Below, one piece after another: positions 8,106 to 16,350 of a stretch of 64,000 nt of DNA; position 1 is the first letter of the stretch, and the number at the start of each line of letters is the position of its first letter. The notes under the pieces are model-generated. The model had not been told where the DNA came from and did not search any database. It saw only the letters and a program-made list of their open reading frames with translations. The DNA is taken from assembly GCA_003543135.1 (NCBI GenBank), contig DPJG01000022.1, positions 1 to 64,000 of the forward strand. The letters run 5' to 3'. The stretch is from Rheinheimera sp. GTDB lineage: Bacteria > Pseudomonadota > Gammaproteobacteria > Enterobacterales > Alteromonadaceae. The position numbers and the translations under genes were made by a program.

Positions 8106-9182
8106 TCATAAAATGTCGGTGTTCATATGATAAGTGCGGCTGAATGATTGCACTGCTTCAATAAAAATACCGGCTTTCTCCGGATCTACGTCTGGGGTAA
8201 TACCATGACCCAGATTAAACACATGGCCTGAACCCTGACCATAACCGTCCAGAATCGCCTGTACTTCCAACCGGATGCGCTCAGGTGAACCCAGCAGAAT
8301 AGCCGGGTCCATATTGCCCTGCAGCGCCACTTTATCACCAATGCGGTTACGGGCATGGCGAATATCGATAGTCCAGTCCAGACCTACAGCATCGCAGCCG
8401 GTTGCGGCAATATCTTCGAGCCACAAACCACCGTTTTTGGTGAATAAAGTCACAGGCACAGGACGACCATCCGCCTGACGGGTTAAGCCTTCCACAATTT
8501 GCTGCATGTAACTTAATGAATATTCACGGTAGGCATTTGGGGTTAACACTCCGCCCCAGGTGTCAAAAATCATCACTGACTGAGCGCCGGCCGCAATTTG
8601 CGCATTCAGATACAACACGACACTTTGTGCCAGTTTATCGAGAAGAATATGTACAACTTCTGGTTCGGTATACATCAGCTTTTTGATTTTTGAGAAGGTT
8701 TTGCTGCTACCCCCTTCAATCATGTAGGTGGCTAATGTCCACGGACTACCGGAAAAACCAATCAGCGGCACTTCACCTTTTAATTCGCGGCGGATGGTGC
8801 GCACAGCGTCCATCACATACTTTAACTCCACTTCAGGGTCCGGCACCGGCAACTGCACCACATCCATAAAGTCATTCAGCTGTTTAGTGAATTTTGGACC
8901 TTCGCCTTCACCAAAATACAAGCCCATGCCCATCGCATCCGGAATGGTCAGAATGTCGCTAAACAGAATGGCGGCGTCCAGCGGATAACGACGCAGCGGT
9001 TGTAAGGTGACTTCGCAAGCCAGCTCAGGGTTTTTACACAAAGACATAAAATCGCCGGCTTTGGCTCTGATCTCCCGGTATTCAGGCAAATAACGGCCTG
9101 CCTGGCGCATCATCCAGATAGGGGTGCGGTCAACCGGTTGTTTTAACAGGGCACGCAGGTAACGATCGTTTTTTAATTCCAT
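8106..9182 (-). CDS. hemE: Uroporphyrinogen decarboxylase HemE
   Basis: HemE removes four carboxyl groups from uroporphyrinogen III to give coproporphyrinogen III in haem synthesis. The 358-residue length is standard. The first family signature, [17 protein letters not shown], holds the substrate-binding arginines. The second, [16 protein letters not shown], is also present, as are FDTWGG and the C-terminal [15 protein letters not shown]. It is followed downstream (leftwards) by a bidirectional terminator. Upstream is nudC on the same strand, with a 288-base gap containing an inverted repeat and a candidate RNA on the other strand. E. coli has the same rsd-nudC-hemE order. Confidence 0.97.
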   Translation of the reverse strand: MELKNDRYLRALLKQPVDRTPIWMMRQAGRYLPEYREIRAKAGDFMSLCKNPELACEVTLQPLRRYPLDAAILFSDILTIPDAMGMGLYFGEGEGPKFTKQLNDFMDVVQLPVPDPEVELKYVMDAVRTIRRELKGEVPLIGFSGSPWTLATYMIEGGSSKTFSKIKKLMYTEPEVVHILLDKLAQSVVLYLNAQIAAGAQSVMIFDTWGGVLTPNAYREYSLSYMQQIVEGLTRQADGRPVPVTLFTKNGGLWLEDIAATGCDAVGLDWTIDIRHARNRIGDKVALQGNMDPAILLGSPERIRLEVQAILDGYGQGSGHVFNLGHGITPDVDPEKAGIFIEAVQSFSRTYHMNTDIL

Positions 9183-9217
9183 CTTGGCTCTACCATTAAG
9201 CTGTGTTGAGTTATTTT

Positions 9218-9252
9218 AACAGCATAGTGGAGATGACACTATGTTTGCTGTT
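9218..9252. repeat. Imperfect inverted repeat upstream of hemE
   Basis: AACAGCATAGTG (9218-9229) is complementary to CACTATG-TTT-GCTGTT (9237-9252), apart from a 3-base bulge. It lies 36-70 bases upstream of the hemE start, within its likely promoter or leader. It may be an operator or a leader hairpin; nothing in the sequence decides between these. Confidence 0.55.
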
Positions 9253-9288
9253 TAATGAATTTTTCTGCATTTATCTGCAAATTTACTC

Positions 9289-9317
9289 TTGCGGCGCGAA
9301 AAAGCTTCTGTTATAAA
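9289..9317 (+). promoter_or_regulatory. Strong promoter candidate in the hemE-nudC gap
   Basis: TTGCGG (9289-9294) and TATAAA (9312-9317, within TATAAAAT) are exactly 17 bases apart. It points rightwards, antisense to the flanking genes. Confidence 0.6.
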
Positions 9318-9324
9318 ATCGACG

Positions 9325-9406
9325 CGCTAGTGAAGAAATCTAAAAATAAGAGCTCGCACCTACGGGCCCATAAACAACTACTTAAGCCACTTATGTGGCT
9401 TTTTTA
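9325..9406 (+). ncRNA. Candidate small RNA with its own promoter and terminator
   Basis: Downstream of a well-formed sigma-70 promoter (9289-9317) is a short stretch of about 80 bases. It ends in the hairpin AAGCCAC-TTAT-GTGGCTT followed by TTTTTA (9384-9406). The unit lies on the plus strand between two minus-strand genes. Nothing in it matches an RNA family I know. A GTG-initiated frame (9331-9452) would read through the terminator into a basic and hydrophobic peptide of about 40 residues, so a small membrane protein is the alternative. Only the promoter and terminator support an RNA. Confidence 0.45.
9384..9406 (+). terminator. Rho-independent terminator of the candidate small RNA
   Basis: A stem of AAGCCAC and GTGGCTT with a TTAT loop is followed by a T run. 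It is oriented rightwards. Confidence 0.7.
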
Positions 9407-9470
9407 TTTGCTGTTTTCAGCTGTATTATTTAGATGCAAAATACCAGCCTAAGCAGCTTAGGGTGATTAT

Positions 9471-10274
9471 TTATTCATCGGCTGAAGTTTCTGCCTGCAG
9501 CTGACGGATCATCCGGCCAGATAAAGTTTGCACCGGAGGAATGTCCGGCAGCGCAGCAAAATCAAACCAGCCTGCTTCTTCAATTTCATCTTCCTGACAC
9601 ACAATATCACCACTGTGATAATCAGCCAGAAAACCTGTCATCAATGAATGCGGAAAAGGCCAGGGCTGACTGCCGGCATAACGCAGATTATGAATACGGA
9701 TCCCCACTTCTTCATACACTTCGCGCATTGCAGCCTGTTCCAGCGTTTCACCGGATTCAACAAAACCGGCCAGAATGGAAAAAAAGCCCGGTTTATGCCG
9801 TTTTGAGCGTGCCAACAGAATTTGTTGCTCTTTACAGATAGCAACCAGCACACAAGGTGAAATCCGTGGATAACAACGATGGCCACATTTATGGCATAAC
9901 ATCGCCAGCTCCCAGCTCACCAGCTGCATTTTGCTGCCACACTGACCACAATACCTGTGTGTTTGTAAAAATAGCGCCAATTGCACCGCCCGGGACGCCA
10001 GCTCAAACCACACTGACTCTGGCTGCTCCAATAAAGCGCGGGCACTATGCCATTGTTCCGGCTCCTGTTGCTGGTCGTTACTGACCACCAGATAACAGGG
10101 TTGCTCTTGCCACTGCCCTATATGGCAAATCATCTCAGGATCAGTCACCTGTTGCTGATGCCAGGCGCCAAAAGGAATACTGAGGGACTCAGTGGTCAAT
10201 TTCAGTTTGCCGCGATTCACCACAAACCAATAGCCCTGATCATGATGTTTCAGCTGCAGACTATGACTTTTCAT
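9471..10274 (-). CDS. nudC: NAD+ diphosphatase / NAD-capped RNA hydrolase NudC
   Basis: NudC cleaves NAD(H) to NMN(H) and AMP and removes NAD caps from RNA. The four zinc-ribbon cysteines are visible in CGQCGSK and CHKCGHRCYPR. The complete Nudix box follows (GFVESGETLEQAAMREVYEE). The NudC-specific SQPWPFPHSLM motif comes next. The 267-residue length is typical. It is upstream of hemE on the same strand and divergent from rsd, the same arrangement as E. coli. The 146-base gap to rsd should hold both promoters. Confidence 0.95.
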   Translation of the reverse strand: MKSHSLQLKHHDQGYWFVVNRGKLKLTTESLSIPFGAWHQQQVTDPEMICHIGQWQEQPCYLVVSNDQQQEPEQWHSARALLEQPESVWFELASRAVQLALFLQTHRYCGQCGSKMQLVSWELAMLCHKCGHRCYPRISPCVLVAICKEQQILLARSKRHKPGFFSILAGFVESGETLEQAAMREVYEEVGIRIHNLRYAGSQPWPFPHSLMTGFLADYHSGDIVCQEDEIEEAGWFDFAALPDIPPVQTLSGRMIRQLQAETSADE

Positions 10275-10420
10275 TGTGCTTGTACCAATACAACTTCCGG
10301 ATGCGGGTTGTCATCATAAAGGGAAATACTGAGCCGACCAATCAAAAAGTAGTTGATCTTTAGTGCGGAATTCTTTTTATTAGCGGTATAAGCCGAATTT
10401 AATTAAGCAAGGATATGGTT

Positions 10421-10909
10421 ATGTATACCCGTCTGCAAACAGCTCGACAACAATGGGGCGGTACTTCAACCGCTATTGATAACTGGCTGGAAGAGCGGCA
10501 ACAACTGATCGTATCTTATTGTAAATTGGCGGCTTTACCGCCTTTTGATAAACAGCAGGACAATCAGTTACCGTCTCAGGACGCTATTCTGGGGTTTTGT
10601 CAGTTGCTGATGGATTACCTTTCAGCAGGTCATTTTGAAGTTTATGACCAGATAGTGTCACAATGTCAGGAAAACGGCAGCGACAGTAAGTCACTGGCAA
10701 AAGCCTTATACCCGAAAATTGCCGCCTCAACAGATGTAGCTCTGGAATTTAATGACAAATATGCTGAAACCGGCTCAGACCATCATTTCAGTGGTTTTGA
10801 TGCCGACCTGTCAACTTTGGGTCAGGCACTGGAAGAACGTTTTGGTCTGGAAGACGAATTAATTCAAACCTTGCATAACAAACACAGCAAAGGTTCGGTA
10901 TCGGCCTGA
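10421..10909 (+). CDS. rsd: Anti-sigma-70 regulator Rsd
   Basis: Rsd binds region 4 of the housekeeping sigma factor and favours alternative sigma factors in stationary phase. The Rsd/AlgQ family is recognised from DNWLEERQQLIVSYCKLA, FCQLLMDYLSAGHFEVYD and GQALEERFGLEDELI. The AAGGA ribosome site (10409-10413) is only one base from an earlier ATG at 10415 but seven from the ATG at 10421, so the latter is preferred (162 residues). Gene order rsd-nudC-hemE supports the assignment. A bidirectional terminator follows. Confidence 0.92.
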   Translation: MYTRLQTARQQWGGTSTAIDNWLEERQQLIVSYCKLAALPPFDKQQDNQLPSQDAILGFCQLLMDYLSAGHFEVYDQIVSQCQENGSDSKSLAKALYPKIAASTDVALEFNDKYAETGSDHHFSGFDADLSTLGQALEERFGLEDELIQTLHNKHSKGSVSA

Positions 10910-10925
10910 GCTCCGTCAGCAGCAT

Positions 10926-10955
10926 AAAAAAACCGCCGGTGAAGGCGGTTTTTTT
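10926..10955. terminator. Bidirectional terminator between rsd and the FKBP gene
   Basis: AAAAAAACCGCC and GGCGGTTTTTTT form a perfect stem around a GGTGAA loop. T runs lie on both strands between converging genes. Confidence 0.93.
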
Positions 10956-10991
10956 ATGTCCACTAATCCGTTTTATACGGGGTGGCAATCA

Positions 10992-11759
10992 CTACTTTTT
11001 TGCTGCTTCGCCGGCTGGAGCAGCTTCTTCAGCCACAATGCCTAACAGCTCAACTTCAAATTGCAGAACGCTGTTTGCCGGGATAGGGCCAACATCGCGG
11101 TCACCGTAACCTAAAGCAGCAGGGATAGTGAATTTGAACTTAGAACCAACGCCCATTAACTGCACGCCTTCAGTCCAGCCTGGAATCACCTGATTTAACT
11201 GGAACTCAACCGGCTCGCCACCGTTTGATTTGTCAGTGCTGTCAAATTCAGTGCCGTCAATGAAAGTACCTTTGTATTTCACCCGTACTTTTTCTTCAGC
11301 TTTTGGTTTTGGACCATCAGCTGCAGTGATGACTTCATACTGCAGACCAGATTCAGTTACTTTTACGCCTTCTTTTTTGGCGTTTTCAGCCAGGAAAGCT
11401 TCACCTTTAGCAATAGTTTCAGCAGCTTTTGCTTTGGCAACTTCAGCTTGTTTCGCGCGGAACTGCTCGTCTAAAGCAGTCATAACTTTCTGCACTTCTT
11501 CGTCAGTCAGCGCAGCTTTACCAGCCAGAGCATCCTGAACACCACGAACCATAGTGTCAGAGGCTAATGGCAGGCCTAATTTTTTGTGTTCTTCTACAGC
11601 GCTGTTCAGGTATTTACCTACTGAAACGCCCATAGCGTAAGATTGTTTTGCAGCGTCTGTATCCAGTACTGGCGCAGCTGGCGCGGCAGCTTCTTTCTGA
11701 CAGGCAGACAGTGAAATCATGGCGGCGGCAATCAGCGACACCTTGGTCAATAAGCGCAT
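10992..11759 (-). CDS. fkpA: FKBP-type peptidyl-prolyl isomerase, FkpA-like lipoprotein
   Basis: The protein catalyses proline isomerisation and acts as a chaperone for envelope proteins. A lipoprotein signal ends in LSAC. An N-terminal dimerisation domain follows (about residues 35-130, SYAMGVSVGKYL). The C-terminal FKBP domain holds VRVKYKGTFIDGTEFDST, QVIPGWTEGVQLM and IPAALGYGDR. E. coli FkpA is a soluble periplasmic protein, so the lipobox is a difference. Upstream in-frame codons begin with TTG at 11771, but the ATG at 11759 has GGAG at correct spacing. The neighbouring slyX fits the fkpA-slyX cluster of enterics. Confidence 0.9.
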   Translation of the reverse strand: MRLLTKVSLIAAAMISLSACQKEAAAPAAPVLDTDAAKQSYAMGVSVGKYLNSAVEEHKKLGLPLASDTMVRGVQDALAGKAALTDEEVQKVMTALDEQFRAKQAEVAKAKAAETIAKGEAFLAENAKKEGVKVTESGLQYEVITAADGPKPKAEEKVRVKYKGTFIDGTEFDSTDKSNGGEPVEFQLNQVIPGWTEGVQLMGVGSKFKFTIPAALGYGDRDVGPIPANSVLQFEVELLGIVAEEAAPAGEAAKK

Positions 11760-11875
11760 TTGTTTCTCCAATAAACTGCAGACTTCGCTGCAAAAGTGTG
11801 TTGTTATAGTAATAAAGGACTAACCTTTAACCATGCCTATACTACAGATTTGTGCTGATGACGTTAACACATAGA

Positions 11876-12841
11876 ATGAAATATCTAGGCATTTTTCTCA
11901 GCCTTTGGCTGGTCGCCTGCTCAGAAGTTCAAAACAAAGCCGTTTCAAGCGCTGAACATGCATCTCACGGTACTGTAGCTGCCGCTATTTCAACCTCAGC
12001 TGAACTGGCTGCAGTTTCCAGCCTGACATCCGGTGTGGTGGTCTGGGATTTAACAACCCAAACAGCCAAATACCGCTTAAGTCAGCAAAACCCAACTGAA
12101 AACTTTATCAGCTATCTGGCGTTCAGCCCGGATGGCCAGCATCTGCTTACCGCAGACGACAAAAACCTGTCGTTGTGGCAAATGCGGGATGGAAAAAACA
12201 TCGGTTTCTGGTCCTTGCCTACCTCTATAGTGCGGGATATTGCGGTTTCTCAGGGCGGCACTCAGCTGTTAATTGCCCAGAGCGACAGCAAAGTGCAGCA
12301 CATCACATTAAAAACCGGCCGCCGGCTGGAGTTTTTAGGCCATAGCGAAAAAGTAAATACTGTGGCCTTATCGCCGAATGGCCGTTATGCGCTGACCGGC
12401 GGCAACGATTTAAAAGCTTATTTGTGGGACACCCAGACTGCGCAAATTCTGCAAACTTTTGTCCATCCAACCCGGGTAACTAAAGTGGCGCTGGACCAGA
12501 AGGGCACCCTGGCTTTTACCGCCGACAGCCAAAAACAAGCCAGTATCTGGGATTTAACCACCGGCAAACTAAAACAAAAACTGGAACTGGGCCGAGGCCG
12601 GGTTTTTACCACAGCCCGTTTTAGCGACGATGGCCGTTATTTAGTGGCTGGCTCGGCGTCTCGCCGTGTTACTGTCTGGGATGTCAACACCGGCAAAGTG
12701 GTGAAAGATTGGCAAGTCAGCGCTTTTCCGGGTAGCAAACCACCCAGCGCCGTGGTATATGATGCCGTTTTTATGGCACCAGACCGGATCCTGACCGAAA
12801 GTTCCAGTGGTCTGGCGGAACTATGGGAGTTTGAACCATGA
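11876..12841 (+). CDS. WD40-repeat lipoprotein
   Basis: The N-terminus MKYLGIFLSLWLVAC is a lipoprotein signal, with the modified cysteine in LVAC. The rest is WD40-like repeats: SGVVVWDLTTQ, LAFSPDGQHLLTADDKNLSLWQ, VALSPNGRYALTGGNDLKAYLWD, KQASIWDLTTGK and ARFSDDGRYLVAGSASRRVTVWD. These suggest a beta-propeller of six or seven blades exposed to the periplasm. In-frame GTG (11852) and ATG (11858) starts also exist, but none has a clear ribosome site. The ATG at 11876 gives the most typical signal peptide. The stop overlaps the slyX start (ATGA), indicating translational coupling. Function unknown. Confidence 0.8.
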   Translation: MKYLGIFLSLWLVACSEVQNKAVSSAEHASHGTVAAAISTSAELAAVSSLTSGVVVWDLTTQTAKYRLSQQNPTENFISYLAFSPDGQHLLTADDKNLSLWQMRDGKNIGFWSLPTSIVRDIAVSQGGTQLLIAQSDSKVQHITLKTGRRLEFLGHSEKVNTVALSPNGRYALTGGNDLKAYLWDTQTAQILQTFVHPTRVTKVALDQKGTLAFTADSQKQASIWDLTTGKLKQKLELGRGRVFTTARFSDDGRYLVAGSASRRVTVWDVNTGKVVKDWQVSAFPGSKPPSAVVYDAVFMAPDRILTESSSGLAELWEFEP

Positions 12842-13071
12842 GTGCACTGACACCCACTGAACAACAACTGCAAACGCAAATTTTTGATTTAGAGAGCAAA
12901 CTGGCGTTTCAGGATGATGCATTACATCAACTGCATACCGAGTTATTAGAACACCAGAAGCGGATAGAAAAACTGCAGCGGCAGGTACTGATGCTGGCGG
13001 AAAAACTGCAGGGCGGCCCTGACAGCGGTATTTTAAGACCACACGAAGAGCCACCACCACCACACTATTAA
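12838..13071 (+). CDS. slyX: SlyX family protein
   Basis: The 77 residues form a short coiled coil (LESKLAFQDDALHQLH) and end in the diagnostic proline tail PPPPHY. The family is conserved near fkpA, but its role is unknown. It overlaps the preceding WD40 gene by 4 bases. The neighbouring FkpA-type and yheV genes match the enteric cluster. Confidence 0.92.
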   Translation: MSALTPTEQQLQTQIFDLESKLAFQDDALHQLHTELLEHQKRIEKLQRQVLMLAEKLQGGPDSGILRPHEEPPPPHY

Positions 13072-13165
13072 TTGGCGCAGCTAATGGATGCAGCCCACAA
13101 TGGAGGTGGCGCCTTGCCGGCTATTCAAGCCGCTGGGCGCCCGCTGCGGCCCCCAGAACCACTAC

Positions 13166-13372
13166 TTATTCAGGTTTAAACACCCCAATCACAGTTTCAT
13201 TTTCCCGCGCCAGCCGTTCCACCTGAGATTCAGGCTGCGCCATCTGATAACCACAGCTGACACATTCCACTTTTTCCACATTATGCTCAAGAAACAGCGA
13301 CATGGTATCCACTGCCTTACATTTGGGGCAGGTGGCACCTGCGATAAAACGTTTTTTCTTCCGGGTGGTCAT
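13166..13372 (-). CDS. yheV: YheV family putative zinc-ribbon protein
   Basis: The protein has 68 residues. Two CxxC pairs (CPKC and CVSC) predict a small zinc ribbon. The beginning, RKKKRFIAGATCPKC, and the end, VIGVF, match E. coli YheV. The cellular function is not known. In E. coli the same gene lies in the fkpA-slyX-yheV cluster next to the kef-yheS region. The gene is on the opposite strand to slyX and yheS. Confidence 0.9.
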   Translation of the reverse strand: MTTRKKKRFIAGATCPKCKAVDTMSLFLEHNVEKVECVSCGYQMAQPESQVERLARENETVIGVFKPE

Positions 13373-13500
13373 GGTTTTTACATCCTCGAAACAGGCAAAA
13401 ATCAGCGAAACTCTTGGTTTGTGTGGCCGATCGGATTACATTAGCAGCCCAAATCGTCTGGCCTGATGTCCGGGCCACACTGCTACAGGTACTGCTATCA

Positions 13501-15405
13501 ATGATCCAACTGCAACAAGTCGAATTACGCCGCGGCATTTTATGTTTGCTGCAACAGGCCGATCTTACCGTATTCCCGGGCCAAAAGGTCGGAATTATCG
13601 GTGCCAACGGCTGTGGCAAATCGACTTTGTTTGCCTTGTTGCAGGGCAAACTGCAAGCCGACGCCGGTACTGTCAGTATTCCGGCCAGCTGGACCATTGC
13701 CACTGTGGCGCAGGAAACTCCGGCCGTTGAAGTCAGCGCCATGGATTATGTGCTGCAGGGCGACGAAGCTTTATATCCACTGCTGATGCAGGTGCGTCAG
13801 GCCCATGAAGACACCGACCTGATTGCCGTGCATCATCAGATTGAAGCGCTGGACGGTTACCGCGCCGAAGCCAAAGCCGGTACCTTGCTGGACGGTCTGG
13901 GTTTTACCGGTGCCATGCAGCAACAACAGGTCAAATCATTTTCCGGTGGCTGGCGTATGCGCCTTAATCTGGCGCGCGCTTTAATGCAAAGAGCCGAATT
14001 ATTGCTGCTGGACGAACCGACCAACCACCTCGATTTAGACGCTGTGTTATGGCTGGAAAAATACCTCGCCAACTTCGAAGGCACTATGCTGCTGATAAGC
14101 CACGACCGCGATTTCCTTGACGCCGTGGTCGACAATATAGTGCATATCGAAAATCAGCAGCTGACGCTTTACCGCGGCAACTACAGCCAGTTTGAACGCC
14201 AGCGTGCCGAACATCTGGCACAGCAACAGTCCACTTATGAAAAACAACAACGCCAGGTCGCGCACCTGCAGAAATTTATCGACAGGTTCCGCGCCCAGGC
14301 CACCAAAGCCAAACAAGCGCAAAGCCGGATTAAAGCTTTGGAGCGCATGACTTTATTGGCGCCGGCTCATGTTGATTCGCCCTTTCAGTTTGAGTTTCTC
14401 GAGCCACGGGCTTTACCCAACCCACTGCTGAAAATGGAAAACGTGCGCGCCGGTTATGGCGATCACAGTATTTTGCAGCAAATTAATTTTCAGCTGTTGC
14501 CGGGCAGCCGTATTGGTTTACTCGGCCGTAACGGTGCCGGTAAATCCACGCTGATCAAATTGTTATCCGGCAGTCTGCAACCACAAAGTGGTGACATCTG
14601 GTACGCCGCTGGTGTGGCTATTGGTTATTTTGCCCAGCATCAGCTGGAAACTTTAAGACCGGAAGACTCACCACTGCAGCATATGGTGCGGCTGGCACCA
14701 CAGGCCACTGAACAAAGCCTGCGCGACTTTTTAGGTGGTTTTGGTTTTCATGGTGACAAAGCTTTAGCTGCCTGTGCACCATTTTCCGGTGGTGAAAAAG
14801 CGCGGCTGGTGCTGGCGCTGCTGGTGTATCAACGCCCTAACCTGCTGTTACTGGACGAACCAACCAACCATCTGGACTTAGAAATGCGCGAAGCCATAGT
14901 GATGGCACTGCAAAGTTTTGAAGGTGCCATAGTGGTGGTGTCGCACGACCGGCATTTATTATCCAGCACCACAGACGAGTTTTACCTGGTGGCCCATGGC
15001 AAAGTGGCGCCTTTTGCCGGTGACTTAAATGATTATTACCAGTGGCTGCAAAATGACAGCAAAGCGCAGCAGGTAAACACCGAGCCCGCCAGCGGCGGTG
15101 CTGCTGTGCGTAAAGATCAAAAACGACTGGAAGCAGATTTACGCAACTTAACGCGCAAATTAAAACAAAACATCGAAAAACTGGAACAACAGCAGCAACA
15201 ACTGGAAGCCAAACTGACGCAACTGGAAGAAAAACTCACCGACACCGGCTTATATGAGCAAAACCGCAAAGCCGAACTGACGCAGGTGCTCACAGAACAA
15301 ACCAAACTGAAAGCTGAGCTGTCCACAGTGGAAGAGCAGTGGTTTGAAGCACAGGAACAGCTGGAGCAACAAACCAACGATTTCTGGCAGAAAAATGGCG
15401 GTTAA
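13501..15405 (+). CDS. yheS: ABC-F family ATPase YheS
   Basis: ABC-F proteins have two ATPase domains and no membrane part, and act on ribosomes to relieve stalling. Domain 1 has Walker A GANGCGKST, signature FSGGWRMRLNLARAL and Walker B LLLLDEPTNHLDLDA. Domain 2 has GRNGAGKST, FSGGEKARLVLALL and LLLLDEPTNHLDLEM. A charged coiled-coil tail follows from about residue 530. The frame is open from 13414, but the ATG at 13501 begins MIQLQQVELRRG, which aligns with the family start and gives 634 residues. The next gene overlaps its last 11 bases. Confidence 0.94.
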   Translation: MIQLQQVELRRGILCLLQQADLTVFPGQKVGIIGANGCGKSTLFALLQGKLQADAGTVSIPASWTIATVAQETPAVEVSAMDYVLQGDEALYPLLMQVRQAHEDTDLIAVHHQIEALDGYRAEAKAGTLLDGLGFTGAMQQQQVKSFSGGWRMRLNLARALMQRAELLLLDEPTNHLDLDAVLWLEKYLANFEGTMLLISHDRDFLDAVVDNIVHIENQQLTLYRGNYSQFERQRAEHLAQQQSTYEKQQRQVAHLQKFIDRFRAQATKAKQAQSRIKALERMTLLAPAHVDSPFQFEFLEPRALPNPLLKMENVRAGYGDHSILQQINFQLLPGSRIGLLGRNGAGKSTLIKLLSGSLQPQSGDIWYAAGVAIGYFAQHQLETLRPEDSPLQHMVRLAPQATEQSLRDFLGGFGFHGDKALAACAPFSGGEKARLVLALLVYQRPNLLLLDEPTNHLDLEMREAIVMALQSFEGAIVVVSHDRHLLSSTTDEFYLVAHGKVAPFAGDLNDYYQWLQNDSKAQQVNTEPASGGAAVRKDQKRLEADLRNLTRKLKQNIEKLEQQQQQLEAKLTQLEEKLTDTGLYEQNRKAELTQVLTEQTKLKAELSTVEEQWFEAQEQLEQQTNDFWQKNGG

Positions 15406-15928
15406 CAGCAACAGGCTGCTGCCGGATGCAGCGTTATTCTGGCAATTTAGCCTGGCGCTCTACCCCGGCATCCAACCGCTGTGCCTGCAATGGCAAGACA
15501 GTTATGGTGCCAATGTAAACCTGTTGCTGCTGCTGTTGTATCTGCAAAAACAGCAGCTGCAGTGTGAACTCAGCGATATCAGGCTGCTGCAGCAAAGTCT
15601 GAATGCAGAACAGCAGTTTACGCTGGCGCTCAGACAACTTCGAAAAAGCTTACCGGCTGGCCTGAATGCCAAAGCTGCTGCACAAATGAAACAGGCGCTG
15701 CTAAAGGCTGAACTTTGTGCCGAGCAACTGGAACAAGAGCAGCTGATAGCCACTTTGCCACAATGCCGTCTGAGTCAGGTTCCGCCCGCCACCAAAGCGG
15801 CCAGTTTATTAACTTTGTATCTGCAGTTGCTTGGTGTGGCACTCACCGACAAGCTGCGGGCGCAGATCCTTGATCTGGATCAACAGGCTATGCAACTGGA
15901 TTTCCCCCCCTCCAAAAGCTTGATCTAA
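15395..15928 (+). CDS. TIGR02444 family protein
   Basis: The 177-residue protein has the family opening DAALFWQFSLALY and the NLLLLLLYL stretch. The rest is leucine- and glutamine-rich helix. It is a cytoplasmic-looking conserved protein with no known role, found next to yheS in related genomes. The start at 15395 overlaps the yheS stop by 11 bases, so the two are probably translationally coupled. An earlier in-frame ATG at 15344 lies deep in yheS and is less likely. Confidence 0.85.
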   Translation: MAVNSNRLLPDAALFWQFSLALYPGIQPLCLQWQDSYGANVNLLLLLLYLQKQQLQCELSDIRLLQQSLNAEQQFTLALRQLRKSLPAGLNAKAAAQMKQALLKAELCAEQLEQEQLIATLPQCRLSQVPPATKAASLLTLYLQLLGVALTDKLRAQILDLDQQAMQLDFPPSKSLI

Positions 15929-15990
15929 GTCAGGATCCAGCCACCGACACCAACCTACACTGCCTTTATCAACCAGATGGAGGCAACACC

Positions 15991-16128
15991 ATGAACCTGT
16001 GGCAAGAATTTTTAAATGACCCGGTAATTTTTATTTCTTTTACTGGCCTGGCAATTGTGATTGGCCTCTGCCTGTTTTACGCCGTGTATTTCTTTTACAA
16101 AATTGGCCATGACGACGTGAAAAACTAA
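15991..16128 (+). CDS. Small single-span membrane protein (DUF3149-like)
   Basis: The gene encodes 45 residues, starting MNLWQEFLNDPVIF. One hydrophobic segment of about 24 residues follows (ISFTGLAIVIGLCLFYAVYF), then a short charged tail, YKIGHDDVKN. A GGAGG ribosome site lies 7 bases before the ATG. Length and layout resemble the DUF3149 family of tiny inner-membrane proteins; the family name is from memory. It follows the TIGR02444 gene by 62 bases and could be the last gene of the yheS transcript. Confidence 0.7.
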   Translation: MNLWQEFLNDPVIFISFTGLAIVIGLCLFYAVYFFYKIGHDDVKN

Positions 16129-16156
16129 CAGCTTTTTTGTTTATTGTTCCTGTATG

Positions 16157-16265
16157 GGTTGCTGCCGGGTAAACCGCCAGAAGGTAGCAACCAACTTGCT
16201 GTGTAAGTGCCTGCTGATACCGTATTGGTATAACCGCCGGAAGCCTTAGGCTACCGGCTTTTTTA
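16157..16265 (+). ncRNA. Candidate structured RNA or 3' UTR with three hairpins
   Basis: Three hairpins follow in order. GGTTGCTGCC (16157-16166) pairs with GGTAGCAACC (16183-16192) with one wobble. ATACC-GTATT-GGTAT lies at 16217-16231. The third is a terminator stem at 16236-16258 followed by T residues. The motif GGTA-AACCGCC-GAAG recurs twice within it. It may be a processed 3' UTR of the small membrane protein gene or an independent small RNA; no clear promoter was found. Confidence 0.35.
16236..16265 (+). terminator. Rho-independent terminator of the yheS gene group
   Basis: GCCGG-A-AGCC and GGCT-A-CCGGC pair around a TTA loop with one internal A/A mismatch, followed by TTTTTTTATTT. 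Confidence 0.85.
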
Positions 16266-16350
16266 TTTGTATTTTTTTATTTGTGGTGTGCCATTAATAC
16301 CTGGCTGCTGAAACAATAATTTTACGGCCGCCTGCTGCTTTTTCCCCTCA

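Noticed and set aside
9255-9452. Small protein frame overlapping the candidate RNA
   Set aside because: The first ATG lies upstream of the predicted promoter and the frame reads through a terminator. A GTG start at 9331 remains possible but has no ribosome site.
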